Below are positions 1 to 10,655 of a stretch of 64,000 nt of DNA, piece by piece (position 1 is the first letter of the stretch; every line of letters starts with the position of its first letter). The translations under genes were made by a program, and so were the position numbers. The stretch is from assembly GCF_000447755.1 (NCBI RefSeq), contig NZ_AUNE01000005.1:1-64000 (forward strand). The letters are read 5' to 3'. This stretch comes from Bacteriovorax sp. BSW11_IV. GTDB taxonomy: Bacteria; Bdellovibrionota; Bacteriovoracia; Bacteriovoracales; Bacteriovoracaceae. Below the pieces are notes generated by a model. The model saw only the letters and a program-made list of their open reading frames with translations. It did no database searches and was not told where the DNA came from.

Positions 1-199
1 CAAGGTTTGATACTTTTGTATTCATATTTTCAATTAGTTCTGAAAGTTTAATGTCCAGCTGACCTACAGATACTTTGGCATATTCCACGTTTGCTAGAAG
101 CTTACCTTCAGTTACAAGATAGTCCACATCACTAGGAACGATTGCTAGAGAAGAAAGTGAAGTAATTGAAATTGCAAGTAAAACGGCTAATTTTTTCAT
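1..199 (-). CDS. Small exported protein of unknown function (partial, C-terminus outside the window)
   Basis: The frame opens at an ATG (197-199, read on the minus strand) and stays open for 66 codons to the window edge. The first 19 residues form a signal peptide (MKKLAVLLAISITSLSSLA) followed by a polar, acidic stretch starting IVPSDVDYL. A strong Shine-Dalgarno (GGAGG, complement of 206-210) sits just upstream and supports the start. No family is recognised from this fragment. A 16-bp palindromic repeat (240-255) lies 40 bp upstream of the start codon, where an operator could sit. Secretion is inferred from the signal peptide only. Confidence 0.6.
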   Translation of the reverse strand, partial: MKKLAVLLAISITSLSSLAIVPSDVDYLVTEGKLLANVEYAKVSVGQLDIKLSELIENMNTKVSNL

Positions 200-239
200 T
201 AGGGCCTCCATAGGTTTTTTTGAATGATATCGCGAAAAG

Positions 240-255
240 TGGTCCTATGGGGGCA
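240..255. repeat. TGGTCC-family palindromic repeat, single copy
   Basis: TGGTCCTATGGGGGCA. It belongs to the 16-bp family seen in mnmE and downstream of parB. The right arm ends GGGGCA instead of GGACCA, as in one of the parB-side copies (20579-20594). It lies in the 5' region of the minus-strand exported-protein gene that starts at 199. Confidence 0.6.
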
Positions 256-310
256 AGGTTAGAAAGATTTCATGGGGTGTTTAAAGTTTATACACACTAG
301 AATTTGGTCA

Positions 311-335
311 AAAAAAAGGGAGTCTTACGACTCCC
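311..335 (-). terminator. Rho-independent terminator of the atpB-atpE cluster
   Basis: GGGAGTC-TTAC-GACTCCC (318-335) is a perfect 7-bp stem with a 4-nt loop. On the minus strand it is followed by a run of seven T (complement of 311-317). It lies 38 bp past the atpE stop codon. Confidence 0.85.
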
Positions 336-373
336 TCTCTTAACAGAATTTTTTGTAAATTCTATCTCTGAAA

Positions 374-595
374 TTAACCAGCAAGGAAAACAGAGATAAG
401 AACGAAGATTACAAGTGATTCCATAAGAGCAAGACCAAGAATCATTGGAGTTTGAATCTTGTCAGCTGCAGATGGGTTTCTTGCGATACCTTCTAGAGCA
501 ACAGAAGCAGCTCTTGATTGAGCAGCAGTTCCACCGAAAGCTGCGATAGCCATAGCTAGGAAGTAAGCGATGTACTTAATTGCGATAGTTTCCAT
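374..595 (-). CDS. atpE: F0F1 ATP synthase subunit c
   Basis: Rotor-ring proteolipid of the membrane F0 sector. The 73-residue protein is a two-helix hairpin: helix 1 about residues 5-35, the polar loop ARNPSA (38-43), helix 2 about residues 47-72. The ion-binding carboxylate is Glu59 in ALMESLVIF. Gln26 in helix 1 and Ser60 next to Glu59 align with Gln32, Glu65 and Ser66 of the sodium-binding c subunit of Ilyobacter, although the following Thr is Leu61 here; sodium coupling is therefore possible but unproven. It is the last gene of a minus-strand cluster with atpB and ends at a clear terminator. The F1 genes lie 20 kb away at 21-27 kb. Confidence 0.95.
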   Translation of the reverse strand: METIAIKYIAYFLAMAIAAFGGTAAQSRAASVALEGIARNPSAADKIQTPMILGLALMESLVIFVLISVFLAG

Positions 596-643
596 GATTT
601 TCTCCTTAAAGAAAAAAGTTAATTATTAGCCGACGGCCTTCTA

Positions 644-1447
644 TTAGTGAGCATGGTGCTCATCATGATCGTGATGAGCAGTAGCTAAGCTAATATAAAC
701 CATAGTCAGCATTGTAAATACGTAAGCTTGAATAAAACAAACAAGTAGACCTAAGAAGTAGAACGGAAGTGCTGCTCCAAAGTAAGCTACTTTGATTCCC
801 AGAATTTCTAGGTTTAAGAAAGTTCCAAGTACCATGTGGTCACCCATCATGTTACCTCTTAAACGAAGAGCCAGAGAGATTGGTCTAATGAAGTTAGAAA
901 GAATCTCAATTGGGAAAATAAGAATCGCCATGTACCAAAGTGGACCTGCGAAGTGCTTTAGGTAATTAATAGTTCCTAATTCCTTACATCCTTTAATGTT
1001 GTAATAAATGAATGAAAGAACCCCAAGAGCTAGAGTTGTAGAAACAACTTCAGTTGGAGGTAGGAATCCTGGAATCAAACCGATTACGTTTGAAAGGAAA
1101 ATAATTATAAAGATAGTCGAAATGAACTTAAAGTACTTAGGTGCTTGTTCCCCAAGAACTGCGTTACATTGTGAATAAATGAATGATCCATATAGTTCAA
1201 CAATGTTTCTTAGAGAAATTGTTGAATCAGGAATAATTGTATTCTTAACTTTAGAGATTTTTAATCTATAAAGTAGACCAACAGTTATTGTAATCACAGA
1301 AACTAAAAGTAGTGTTCCGATATGTTCGAAATGTACTAAGTGGTCTAAGTGAAGACTGTGGATTAATGAACTGTACCAAGTAAAGCCACCAGCGGCATAT
1401 ACGTTGATTGATAATAGTGATGTAATTAATGCAATTAGTGATTTCAT
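644..1447 (-). CDS. atpB: F0F1 ATP synthase subunit a
   Basis: Stator subunit that forms the ion half-channels against the c-ring. The 267 residues contain five to six membrane helices and the family signature SLALRLRGN, where Arg195 is the essential arginine facing the c-ring Glu. The N-terminus (MKSLIALITSLLSINVYAAG) looks like a cleavable signal peptide, and the C-terminus is a histidine/aspartate-rich tail (HHDHDEHHAH). The stop lies 48 bp upstream of atpE, and the gene starts 4 bp after the AtpI-like gene, so the order is the usual I-B-E. The signature makes the identification secure. Confidence 0.95.
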   Translation of the reverse strand: MKSLIALITSLLSINVYAAGGFTWYSSLIHSLHLDHLVHFEHIGTLLLVSVITITVGLLYRLKISKVKNTIIPDSTISLRNIVELYGSFIYSQCNAVLGEQAPKYFKFISTIFIIIFLSNVIGLIPGFLPPTEVVSTTLALGVLSFIYYNIKGCKELGTINYLKHFAGPLWYMAILIFPIEILSNFIRPISLALRLRGNMMGDHMVLGTFLNLEILGIKVAYFGAALPFYFLGLLVCFIQAYVFTMLTMVYISLATAHHDHDEHHAH

Positions 1448-1451
1448 TAAC

Positions 1452-1832
1452 TCATTTACCCTTTTTAAAGCTTACGCCTAGAATTAAAATCTGAAGAATG
1501 TAGTTAATCACGCATATTATTATCCGACTTCCCATGATTTGTACACCTAATAATAGCGCAATGATGAGAACGAGTAATTTCGTCGCGAAAAGTCCCAACA
1601 CTTTTCCTTTACCATCTTTTCTTTTGTCATAATTTTTATCCGTATATGGTCTAAAAAGTTCTGCAACTGCTAAAAAGAAAATATAGAGATAGGCGAGTGT
1701 TGCTATATAAACACCTATAATCGTGTAAATCTCTGCGAGACTTTTTGAGAAGCCTAGCGTTATAGCTAATGATAAAAATGACAGTAGAAAAAATCGTTTA
1801 AGATTTATCTTTTCCTTTAACTCGAAGAGCAT
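1452..1832 (-). CDS. Small membrane protein in the atpI position
   Basis: The 126-residue protein has four predicted membrane segments (about residues 14-32, 35-58, 79-98, 100-118) separated by a basic cytoplasmic loop (RPYTDKNYDKRKDGKGK). AtpI proteins of this size and layout sit just upstream of atpB and assist F0 assembly. No diagnostic motif was recognised, so the AtpI call rests on position, length and topology. Its start overlaps the 3' end of the 70-residue gene upstream by 35 bp, which points to coupled translation. Confidence 0.6.
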   Translation of the reverse strand: MLFELKEKINLKRFFLLSFLSLAITLGFSKSLAEIYTIIGVYIATLAYLYIFFLAVAELFRPYTDKNYDKRKDGKGKVLGLFATKLLVLIIALLLGVQIMGSRIIICVINYILQILILGVSFKKGK

Positions 1833-2010
1833 ACCAAACCATCAAAAAAATAGAGTTTATAATAATTAAAATAAAAATTAACCAGCCCAAAGTCTTTGGC
1901 ACAACGTTACTTTTTATAAGAGCATCAGTTACTAATGCTAATCCAAAAATTGTAGAGGGCAGACTTAAGGCCAGAGCAACTACCTTTGCCCATTTGCTTT
2001 GAATTAACAT
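1798..2010 (-). CDS. AtpZ/ATPase_gene1-like two-helix membrane protein
   Basis: A 70-residue protein with two membrane helices (about residues 9-32 and 41-64). A short loop contains an Asp (TDALIKSNVVPKTLGW), as in the AtpZ family that precedes atpI in many bacteria and is proposed to help with Mg2+/Ca2+ or F0 assembly. It ends in a basic tail (RVKGKDKS). It is the first gene of the I/Z-B-E cluster and directly follows the TPR lipoprotein gene (3-bp gap). Similarity is by topology and position only. Confidence 0.55.
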   Translation of the reverse strand: MLIQSKWAKVVALALSLPSTIFGLALVTDALIKSNVVPKTLGWLIFILIIINSIFLMVWYALRVKGKDKS

Positions 2011-2013
2011 TAA

Positions 2014-2829
2014 TTATCTCTTTCTTGCAACTCTTCTTGCATAAATTGCATTGAGTCTATTTTGAATTACTTGGGTATTAGGATATTCACCTAGAATTGA
2101 ATAGTAGATATTATATGCTGTTTTCAAGTTTTCCATTGTTTCGTAAGCATTGGCCATTAGAAATTTTGCTTGTGTAATACTATCTCTTCTCGTCTCTCGT
2201 TTAATATACTCTTTCCAAAATGCAATGGCGTATTTCCATTTTTTCATTTCGAAATTTATTAAGCCAAGCTCATAAAAAGAGCGCGTGTTATATTCGTGAT
2301 TGCTTCGCTTTTGAATATCATTGAATATGATCTCTGCTTTTTCATAATCAAGCATATGAGAGTAACTTTGGGCCAAACGATATTCATAAAAATCATAACG
2401 ACTCAATCTGGGAGTAAATTCTGTTAGTTTTTTATAGCTCTCTGATGAACATTCATAGTCGCGTTTATAAGTGAAGCAAACTTCAGCAATGCGCTCTTCT
2501 GCCTTTACAAGCCATAAGGGATCTTCAGTTAGCTGTTTTACTTTTCTATAATGCTCTAGCGATTCTAAACTTTTGCCTAAGTTTATACTTAGAATCTCAG
2601 CTATCTGATAATGAATTTTAACCTTGATATCATTTGAAGGATTATCTCTAAGAATCAATCGATATTGATTAAGAGCATTTTTATAATCTTGGTTATTTAA
2701 ATATTCCTGCGCTAAAAGAATTCTTTTATGAAAGCGGGGAGTGAAATCACATGAAGTAACCAGGGTGCTAAAAATTAGCACCCCGATTAATTTTTTAAGA
2801 ATTTGATTCTTCAACAACTTCGTCATCAT
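2014..2829 (-). CDS. TPR-repeat lipoprotein (BamD/YfiO-like architecture)
   Basis: The N-terminus is a lipoprotein signal: a basic start, a hydrophobic stretch ([11 protein letters not shown]) and the lipobox LVTSC, with Cys27 as the lipidated residue. The remainder is helical with at least five tetratricopeptide-type repeats, for example [20 protein letters not shown] and [18 protein letters not shown]. Such proteins are periplasmic scaffolds; BamD is one example but no specific signature was seen. The gene overlaps the 3' end of gyrA by 35 bp and leads into the ATP synthase cluster. Two adjacent ATG codons (2829 and 2826) make the exact start ambiguous. Confidence 0.7.
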   Translation of the reverse strand: MMTKLLKNQILKKLIGVLIFSTLVTSCDFTPRFHKRILLAQEYLNNQDYKNALNQYRLILRDNPSNDIKVKIHYQIAEILSINLGKSLESLEHYRKVKQLTEDPLWLVKAEERIAEVCFTYKRDYECSSESYKKLTEFTPRLSRYDFYEYRLAQSYSHMLDYEKAEIIFNDIQKRSNHEYNTRSFYELGLINFEMKKWKYAIAFWKEYIKRETRRDSITQAKFLMANAYETMENLKTAYNIYYSILGEYPNTQVIQNRLNAIYARRVARKR

Positions 2830-5287
2830 TTTCTGGATCTACAATTTTCTCAACCGATACAACTTTTTCTTGGTCTTTTACTGTAATCAAGCGAACACCT
2901 TGTGTTGCTCTACCCATCAATGAAATTCCAGAAATCTTAGTGCGGATAACTTGACCTTTATCTGTAATGATCATTAGGTCGTCTTTATCAGTAACTGGTT
3001 TAATTGCAATAATATCACCTGTTTTATCAGTTAATCTCATTGCTAGAATACCTTTACCACCACGACTTTGCTTTCTGTACTGCGAAGACATAGTACGCTT
3101 ACCGTACCCATTATCTGTTACTGATAGGATTTCAACGCTATCGTCGATAAGTTCCATACCAATAATTTTTTCATTATCATCAAGTGTAATACCTTTTACA
3201 CCTTGAGATACACGACCCATAGGTCTTGCATCATTTTCGTCGAAACGAATAATCTTTCCAGATGTAGAACATAGTAGAACGTCTTTATTTCCGTCAGACA
3301 CTCTTACACTACAGATTGAATCTCCATCTTGTAGTTTAATTGCTCTAATTCCAGATTGTTTAATCTTCTTGTATTCAGATAGATCTGTTTTCTTAATTAG
3401 ACCTTTTTCACTGGCCATAATTAAGAATTTTCCATCCATTTCTTCCTCTTTAGGAATACACATGATCTCTTTAATTGTTTCTCCACTTGGAATTGCAATT
3501 AAGTTAGCAATGTTTCTTCCTTTAGAAGTACGAGAACCTTCAGGAACGTTATAAACTTTCTTAGAGAAGACTTGTCCTCTATTTGTAAAGAATAGAATAG
3601 TAGAGTGAGTATTTGCTACGAATACGTTTGTGAAGAAGTCGTCATCATGTGATGCGCCTTTAACACCTTTACCACCACGGTTTTGAGTTTTATATGTGTC
3701 TAGAGTTAAACGCTTAATATAACCTTGGTGTGTAATTGTTACGATTACATCTTCTTGTTTTACAAGGTCTTCAAGATTGATCTCATCGGCCTTAGCGATA
3801 ATTTCTGTTCTTCTCTCATCACCATATTTTTCAAGAACTTCTTTAAATTCATCAATGATGATGCCCTTAATTTTTTCTTCACTTGAAAGGATACTTTCTA
3901 AGTAAGCAATCTCTTTCATAATGGCATCGTAATCAGCAATAATCTTATCTCTTTCAAGACCTGTTAGTCTTTGTAGTCTCATATCCAGAATAGCTTGCGC
4001 TTGGATATCAGATAACTTGAATCGAGACATTAATTTAGTCTTAGCGTCTGCTGGACCTTCTGATTTTTTTACAAGTTCAACAACTTCATCAATATTTTCG
4101 ACGGCTACTTTTAAACCTTCTAAAATATGAGCTCTTTCTTTTGCTTTTTTCAGTTCGTAAATTGTTCTTCTAATTACAATTTCACGTCTGTGGTCAATGA
4201 AACACTCAAGCATTTCTTTTAGGTTAAGAACTTTTGGAGATCCATTAACAATAGAAAGTAAGATAATACCAAAAGAAACCTGAAGCTGAGTCGTTTTGTA
4301 TAATCTGTTCATGATTACCGATGCAATTTCTCCTTTTTTAAGATCGATTGCAATACGGATACCTTCACGAGAAGATTCATCGCGAATATCAGAGATACCA
4401 ACCAGAGTTTTATCGTTAACAAGTTCAGCTATTTTTTCAATTAGCTTTGCCTTGTTAACTTGATAAGGAATTTCTGAGATAACAATTCTTTCTCTATCTT
4501 GCCCTTTCCCATATTGTTCAACATCCATTTTTGCACGGACTTGAATAATACCTTTTCCTGTGTGGTATGCAGAACGAATACCTTCAGTTCCATGAATTGC
4601 ACCAGCAGTAGGGAAGTCTGGGCCTGGGATATATCTTACTAGATCCTCGATTCCTAAACTTCTATCCTCAGTCAGAGCAATTAATGCATTCATAACTTCT
4701 GTTAAGTTATGCGGAGGAATATTTGTCGCCATACCTACAGCAATACCAGCTGAACCGTTAATTAAAAGGTTCGGAATTTTTGCAGGAAGAACGCGTGGCT
4801 CTTTTAAAGAGTCATCGTAGTTTGGTTGCCAATCAACTGTTTCTTTATCAAGATCTTTTAGAAGCTCTTCTGCAAGCTTCTTCATTCTGATCTCAGTATA
4901 CCTCATGGCCGCAGCACTATCACCGTCGATTGAACCAAAGTTACCTTGACCATCAACTAGTGGATAACGAAGAGAGAAATCTTGGGCCATACGTACGATT
5001 GTATTATATACGGCAGAGTCACCGTGTGGGTGATACTTACCGATAACGTCACCGACAACCCTTGCTGATTTCAAGAAAGGCTTGTTGTGATAGTTACCAA
5101 GTGTATTCATGGCATATAGTGCACGTCTGTGAACTGGTTTAAAACCATCTCTAACATCTGGAAGTGCACGTCCAATAATTACTGACATCGCATAATCAAG
5201 ATAGCAATTTTTCATTTCTTCTTGAATTGCTATTGGTGCGATATTTCCGTGGTTATGTTCTGGTGTATTGTTATTTTCATCACTCAT
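2795..5287 (-). CDS. gyrA: DNA gyrase subunit A
   Basis: DNA breakage-reunion subunit of gyrase, which introduces negative supercoils. It is 830 residues. The catalytic tyrosine is Tyr130 in [10 protein letters not shown]. Two GyrA-box-like motifs, QNRGGKG and QSRGGKG, occur in the C-terminal DNA-wrapping domain; the first identifies gyrase rather than topoisomerase IV. In the quinolone-determining region ([15 protein letters not shown]) Ser91 matches E. coli Ser83, but E. coli Asp87 is Asn95 here. The C-terminus is acidic (DDEVVEE). It lies 22 bp downstream of gyrB and is probably co-transcribed with it. Confidence 0.97.
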   Translation of the reverse strand: MSDENNNTPEHNHGNIAPIAIQEEMKNCYLDYAMSVIIGRALPDVRDGFKPVHRRALYAMNTLGNYHNKPFLKSARVVGDVIGKYHPHGDSAVYNTIVRMAQDFSLRYPLVDGQGNFGSIDGDSAAAMRYTEIRMKKLAEELLKDLDKETVDWQPNYDDSLKEPRVLPAKIPNLLINGSAGIAVGMATNIPPHNLTEVMNALIALTEDRSLGIEDLVRYIPGPDFPTAGAIHGTEGIRSAYHTGKGIIQVRAKMDVEQYGKGQDRERIVISEIPYQVNKAKLIEKIAELVNDKTLVGISDIRDESSREGIRIAIDLKKGEIASVIMNRLYKTTQLQVSFGIILLSIVNGSPKVLNLKEMLECFIDHRREIVIRRTIYELKKAKERAHILEGLKVAVENIDEVVELVKKSEGPADAKTKLMSRFKLSDIQAQAILDMRLQRLTGLERDKIIADYDAIMKEIAYLESILSSEEKIKGIIIDEFKEVLEKYGDERRTEIIAKADEINLEDLVKQEDVIVTITHQGYIKRLTLDTYKTQNRGGKGVKGASHDDDFFTNVFVANTHSTILFFTNRGQVFSKKVYNVPEGSRTSKGRNIANLIAIPSGETIKEIMCIPKEEEMDGKFLIMASEKGLIKKTDLSEYKKIKQSGIRAIKLQDGDSICSVRVSDGNKDVLLCSTSGKIIRFDENDARPMGRVSQGVKGITLDDNEKIIGMELIDDSVEILSVTDNGYGKRTMSSQYRKQSRGGKGILAMRLTDKTGDIIAIKPVTDKDDLMIITDKGQVIRTKISGISLMGRATQGVRLITVKDQEKVVSVEKIVDPENDDEVVEESNS

Positions 5288-5309
5288 ATTCTTACCAAAA
5301 TCCCTTTAA

Positions 5310-7793
<2,484 letters not shown>

Positions 7794-7814
7794 TCAATAG
7801 AATAAATTTCAAAA

Positions 7815-8912
7815 CTATTTGAGTATTGATCCACTCTTAATAATTATTTTTTTTGCATCCCTTATTTTTTCGAGTTCTTCTTTGAACGCCTCATTGGCCG
7901 TGGTAATTAAAACTTGAAATTGGCTTTTTTCCAAATGCTCAACTAACTTTTGCCAGCGAAAGCGATCTAGCTCTCCTGAGACGTCGTCAATCAAGACAAT
8001 AGGGTATGCCCTAAATTTATACCTAAATAGCTCTATATAGGCAAATAAGAGGCTCAGATAGCTCATTTTTTGTTGCCCTAAGGAGCAAAATTCGAAAGAA
8101 TTCAGTCCATCGAATAGAAGCACATAGTCATCTTTGTGCACGCAATAGGTTGTGTGACCTACTATTTGATCTTTTTCGAGTCTTGTCTGCAGCATGTCAT
8201 ATATATTCTTGCTTGTTAGACCAATGACGCGAGAATCTAAAACAATTTCTAATTTATGTTCTTCTGAAAAAACTTGTTGAAACGTTTGGCCACAGTAAGG
8301 ATTCAATTCTTTTAAAAATTGCATTCTCTTTTCTGTCAGTATTTTTGCACATTCAGAAAAATCAATATCGATAACCTTAATCTGTTCAAGATACTTGCTC
8401 GGTTTTTTGCTTAAGAGTGTATTTCTAAATTTTAAAGCAGAGTTGTATCGTGAAAGAGTTTTTTTATATTGGTCGTCTAACATTGATAGGTGAGTATCTA
8501 TCCAGTTTCTTCTAAACGATGATGTGTTATGAAATGAAAAAGAATCAAATGGATTTATAAATACGACATTGATACCAATTTTTCTTTTTGTCGGTTGGCC
8601 ATTCAAATACCAATTAGAACTACCATTCTCCATTTTACCTGAATAACTCACAAGTTCTTCATCTTCATTGTGTAAAACAGATGAAAATATTATCTCAGGT
8701 TTCTCACCATCTATTCCCAAGTACTGTGGAAAACTTGTATTTTTTCTGAATGATTTTTTATTTGCTAGGACGTAAACGGCTTCTAGAATATTTGTTTTAC
8801 CGTTTCCATTTTCACCAAGGATGCAATTGATTTGCGGTGAGAATTCGATAATGTCTGGTTGCAGGTTTCTAAAATTAGTTACCTGCAACTTAGAGATTTT
8901 ATAACTCGCCAT
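7815..8912 (-). CDS. recF: DNA replication and repair protein RecF
   Basis: SMC-like ATPase that helps load RecA at single-strand gaps. It is 365 residues, the normal length. The Walker A is GENGNGKT (residues 33-40), the ABC-type signature is CSLGQQKMSYLSLL, and the Walker B is VLIDDVSGELD near the C-terminus. The N-terminal sequence ISKLQVTNFRNL is typical of the family. It starts 3 bp after the dnaN stop, with little Shine-Dalgarno of its own, so it is likely translated by coupling with dnaN. Confidence 0.95.
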   Translation of the reverse strand: MASYKISKLQVTNFRNLQPDIIEFSPQINCILGENGNGKTNILEAVYVLANKKSFRKNTSFPQYLGIDGEKPEIIFSSVLHNEDEELVSYSGKMENGSSNWYLNGQPTKRKIGINVVFINPFDSFSFHNTSSFRRNWIDTHLSMLDDQYKKTLSRYNSALKFRNTLLSKKPSKYLEQIKVIDIDFSECAKILTEKRMQFLKELNPYCGQTFQQVFSEEHKLEIVLDSRVIGLTSKNIYDMLQTRLEKDQIVGHTTYCVHKDDYVLLFDGLNSFEFCSLGQQKMSYLSLLFAYIELFRYKFRAYPIVLIDDVSGELDRFRWQKLVEHLEKSQFQVLITTANEAFKEELEKIRDAKKIIIKSGSILK

Positions 8913-8915
8913 TAA

Positions 8916-10031
8916 TTAAATCTTAAGTGGCATAATAATTCCCAAGTAATTAGGAGAATTATTAGACTTGATAATCACCGGTGTTAATTCGTTATTAAGT
9001 TCAATCGAAATTTCACCTTCATCAATTGTTTGAAGTGTGTCGATTAAAAATCTTGCATTAAATCCAACTTCCATTTCTTTGCCATTGAATTCAACGGGAA
9101 TTGTCTCTTGAGCGTCACCAAGTGATGGGTGATTAGCTGTAATAGTCATTTCCTTTTCTTGAATTAAAATACGAACGCCATTTGATTTCTCATTGGCCAT
9201 AATTTTAATTCTTCTGATGGCGTCTAGTAAGTTTTGTTTTTCAACAGTAATTGAATAAGTTGTCTTACTTGGAATGATTGCTTGATATTTTGGATACTCT
9301 CTAGCGATTAGACGAATTGATAAATAGTATTCGTTATTCGCATTAATATACATGAAAGATTCATCAACTGAGATAGTAATTTTTTTATCAGGATAATTCT
9401 CAGCAAGCTTTTTAATTTCAAATACACCTTTCTTTGGAATAATAATCCCATTTATTAGCGTATCGATATTTCCTTGCTCAAGATCTGTCTCAACAAGTGA
9501 TAGTCTTAATCCATCTGTTGCTACAGCTCTTAGCTTATATTCTACTTCGTGAAGATAGATCCCATTTAATTGTAAACGAGTCTCATCGTCTGAAATTGCG
9601 TACGAAGTTTTGTTGATGATCTCAATTAATTGGTCTGATAGTAAATTGAATCTTGAACTTTCATTTCCAAAAATAAGTTTTGGATATTCATCACTTGGGT
9701 AGATCAAAAGTGAATAGTGAATATCATTGCAATTTAATTTTAGGACATTTTCACTAGTATCAAGAATAAGTTCGATTTCACTGTTAGGAAGTTCTTTTAA
9801 TATATCAAATAAATTCTTGGCATTTACACAGAAGTTCCCAGAGTTATCAACAACAGCATCAACTTTTACTTTTGCTGATACTTCTAGATCAGTTGCACAT
9901 AATTCAATTGAATCTGTATTCGTAGAAATTAACGTGTAAGTTAAAATAGGTCTTGAGTTCTTCTTGTCTACGACAGTCAGAATTTTATTAAGTCCGCTTT
10001 TAAGCGAGTCACTATTCAGCTTAATGCGCAT
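8916..10031 (-). CDS. dnaN: DNA polymerase III beta sliding clamp
   Basis: Ring-shaped processivity clamp of the replisome. It is 371 residues with the three repeated clamp domains. Recognisable landmarks are ATDGLRLSLVE in the middle domain and the C-terminal NYLGIIMPLKI, which matches the hydrophobic-pocket tail of the family (usually MPMR). The start codon has a GGGGTG Shine-Dalgarno. It is first in the dnaN-recF-gyrB-gyrA run; its promoter must lie in the origin region upstream. The terminal MPLKI instead of MPMRI/L is a mild departure. Confidence 0.96.
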   Translation of the reverse strand: MRIKLNSDSLKSGLNKILTVVDKKNSRPILTYTLISTNTDSIELCATDLEVSAKVKVDAVVDNSGNFCVNAKNLFDILKELPNSEIELILDTSENVLKLNCNDIHYSLLIYPSDEYPKLIFGNESSRFNLLSDQLIEIINKTSYAISDDETRLQLNGIYLHEVEYKLRAVATDGLRLSLVETDLEQGNIDTLINGIIIPKKGVFEIKKLAENYPDKKITISVDESFMYINANNEYYLSIRLIAREYPKYQAIIPSKTTYSITVEKQNLLDAIRRIKIMANEKSNGVRILIQEKEMTITANHPSLGDAQETIPVEFNGKEMEVGFNARFLIDTLQTIDEGEISIELNNELTPVIIKSNNSPNYLGIIMPLKI

Positions 10032-10079
10032 TTGAACACCCCAATAGAAAGTTTAAAATGTTTTAGCTTCATTCAAACA

Positions 10080-10580
10080 GCAAATCAATACATGATTCTA
10101 TATATTTATATATATATATTAATCTTATTATATATTATAGGCCGTTGATAAGTTGAAAAACCTCTAAGTCCTTTTGTAATCGAGTTTTTGCGATTTTTCC
10201 AGTTATGAATAGTTCTAATAACTCTTCTATGCTGCAAATGCTCAATTCGGATATTCTTTTTTTCATCCACAATTTAAACAGTTATTCCCAAGTAATTCAC
10301 AAATTATTAGTAGATTAAAAATGTCGGCCTTTTAGAGGGCCAATAAATCCTATTTTTTTCAAAAGTTATAAACATTCTTTAAACATGTTGATAACTTTTT
10401 TTTTAACATCTCAAGATTACTGCCTCAAAGTTATTCACAATGTTGATAAGTATCCAAAATTGTATCTAAGTATCTATTAATAAAGAGATATGTTTTCCAC
10501 GGCCTCGTGTGGAAAACTTTAATGTTATAAACAAGGCCGTGGAAAACTAGGTTAAGTGATTAATCTTTGTGGGTAACTTT
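10080..10580. other. Probable chromosomal replication origin (oriC)
   Basis: The 624-bp gap between dnaN and dnaA has no gene. It has an AT block almost free of G and C (about 10096-10139), a good candidate for the unwinding element. Beyond it are many 9-mers one step or less from DnaA boxes: CGTTGATAA 10143, TCATCCACA 10263, TTATTCCCA 10282, TAATTCACA 10293, TGTTGATAA 10386 and 10441, TTATTCACA 10431, TTTTCCACG 10493, TGTGGAAAA 10508, CGTGGAAAA 10538 and TGTGGGTAA 10568. Only the box at 10431 matches TTATNCACA exactly. The dnaA-dnaN location is a common origin site. Promoters for dnaN must also lie here, but none was singled out. Confidence 0.85.
10492..10547. repeat. Nested inverted repeat of DnaA-box-like sites in oriC
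   Basis: GTTTTCCAC (10492-10500) pairs perfectly with GTGGAAAAC (10509-10517) across 8 bp. The longer GTTTTCCACGGCCT (10492-10505) also pairs perfectly over 14 bp with AGGCCGTGGAAAAC (10534-10547). One left arm can therefore form either of two hairpins. Each arm contains a TTTTCCAC(A/G) DnaA-box-like core. It sits at the dnaA-proximal end of the origin. Confidence 0.8.
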
Positions 10581-10589
10581 TTAACAAGC

Positions 10590-10616
10590 AAAAAAAAAGG
10601 GAAGCTTCCGCCTCCC
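10590..10616 (-). terminator. Rho-independent terminator of dnaA
   Basis: On the minus strand GGGAGGC and GCTTCCC form a 7-bp stem with one G-U pair and a GGAA-type loop, followed by a run of eight to nine T (complement of 10590-10598). It begins 39 bp past the dnaA stop and separates dnaA transcription from the origin. Confidence 0.85.
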
Positions 10617-10655
10617 TTTCATTGAGTTATTTACATGAATAAGTGAATAATTTGT

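Noticed and set aside
2967-3554. Plus-strand frames inside gyrA
   Set aside because: They are opposite the C-terminal domain of a strongly conserved gene and show no start site or domain.
5003-5005. GyrA Asn95 as proof of acquired drug resistance
   Set aside because: It may be the native residue of this lineage. No comparison with relatives was possible.
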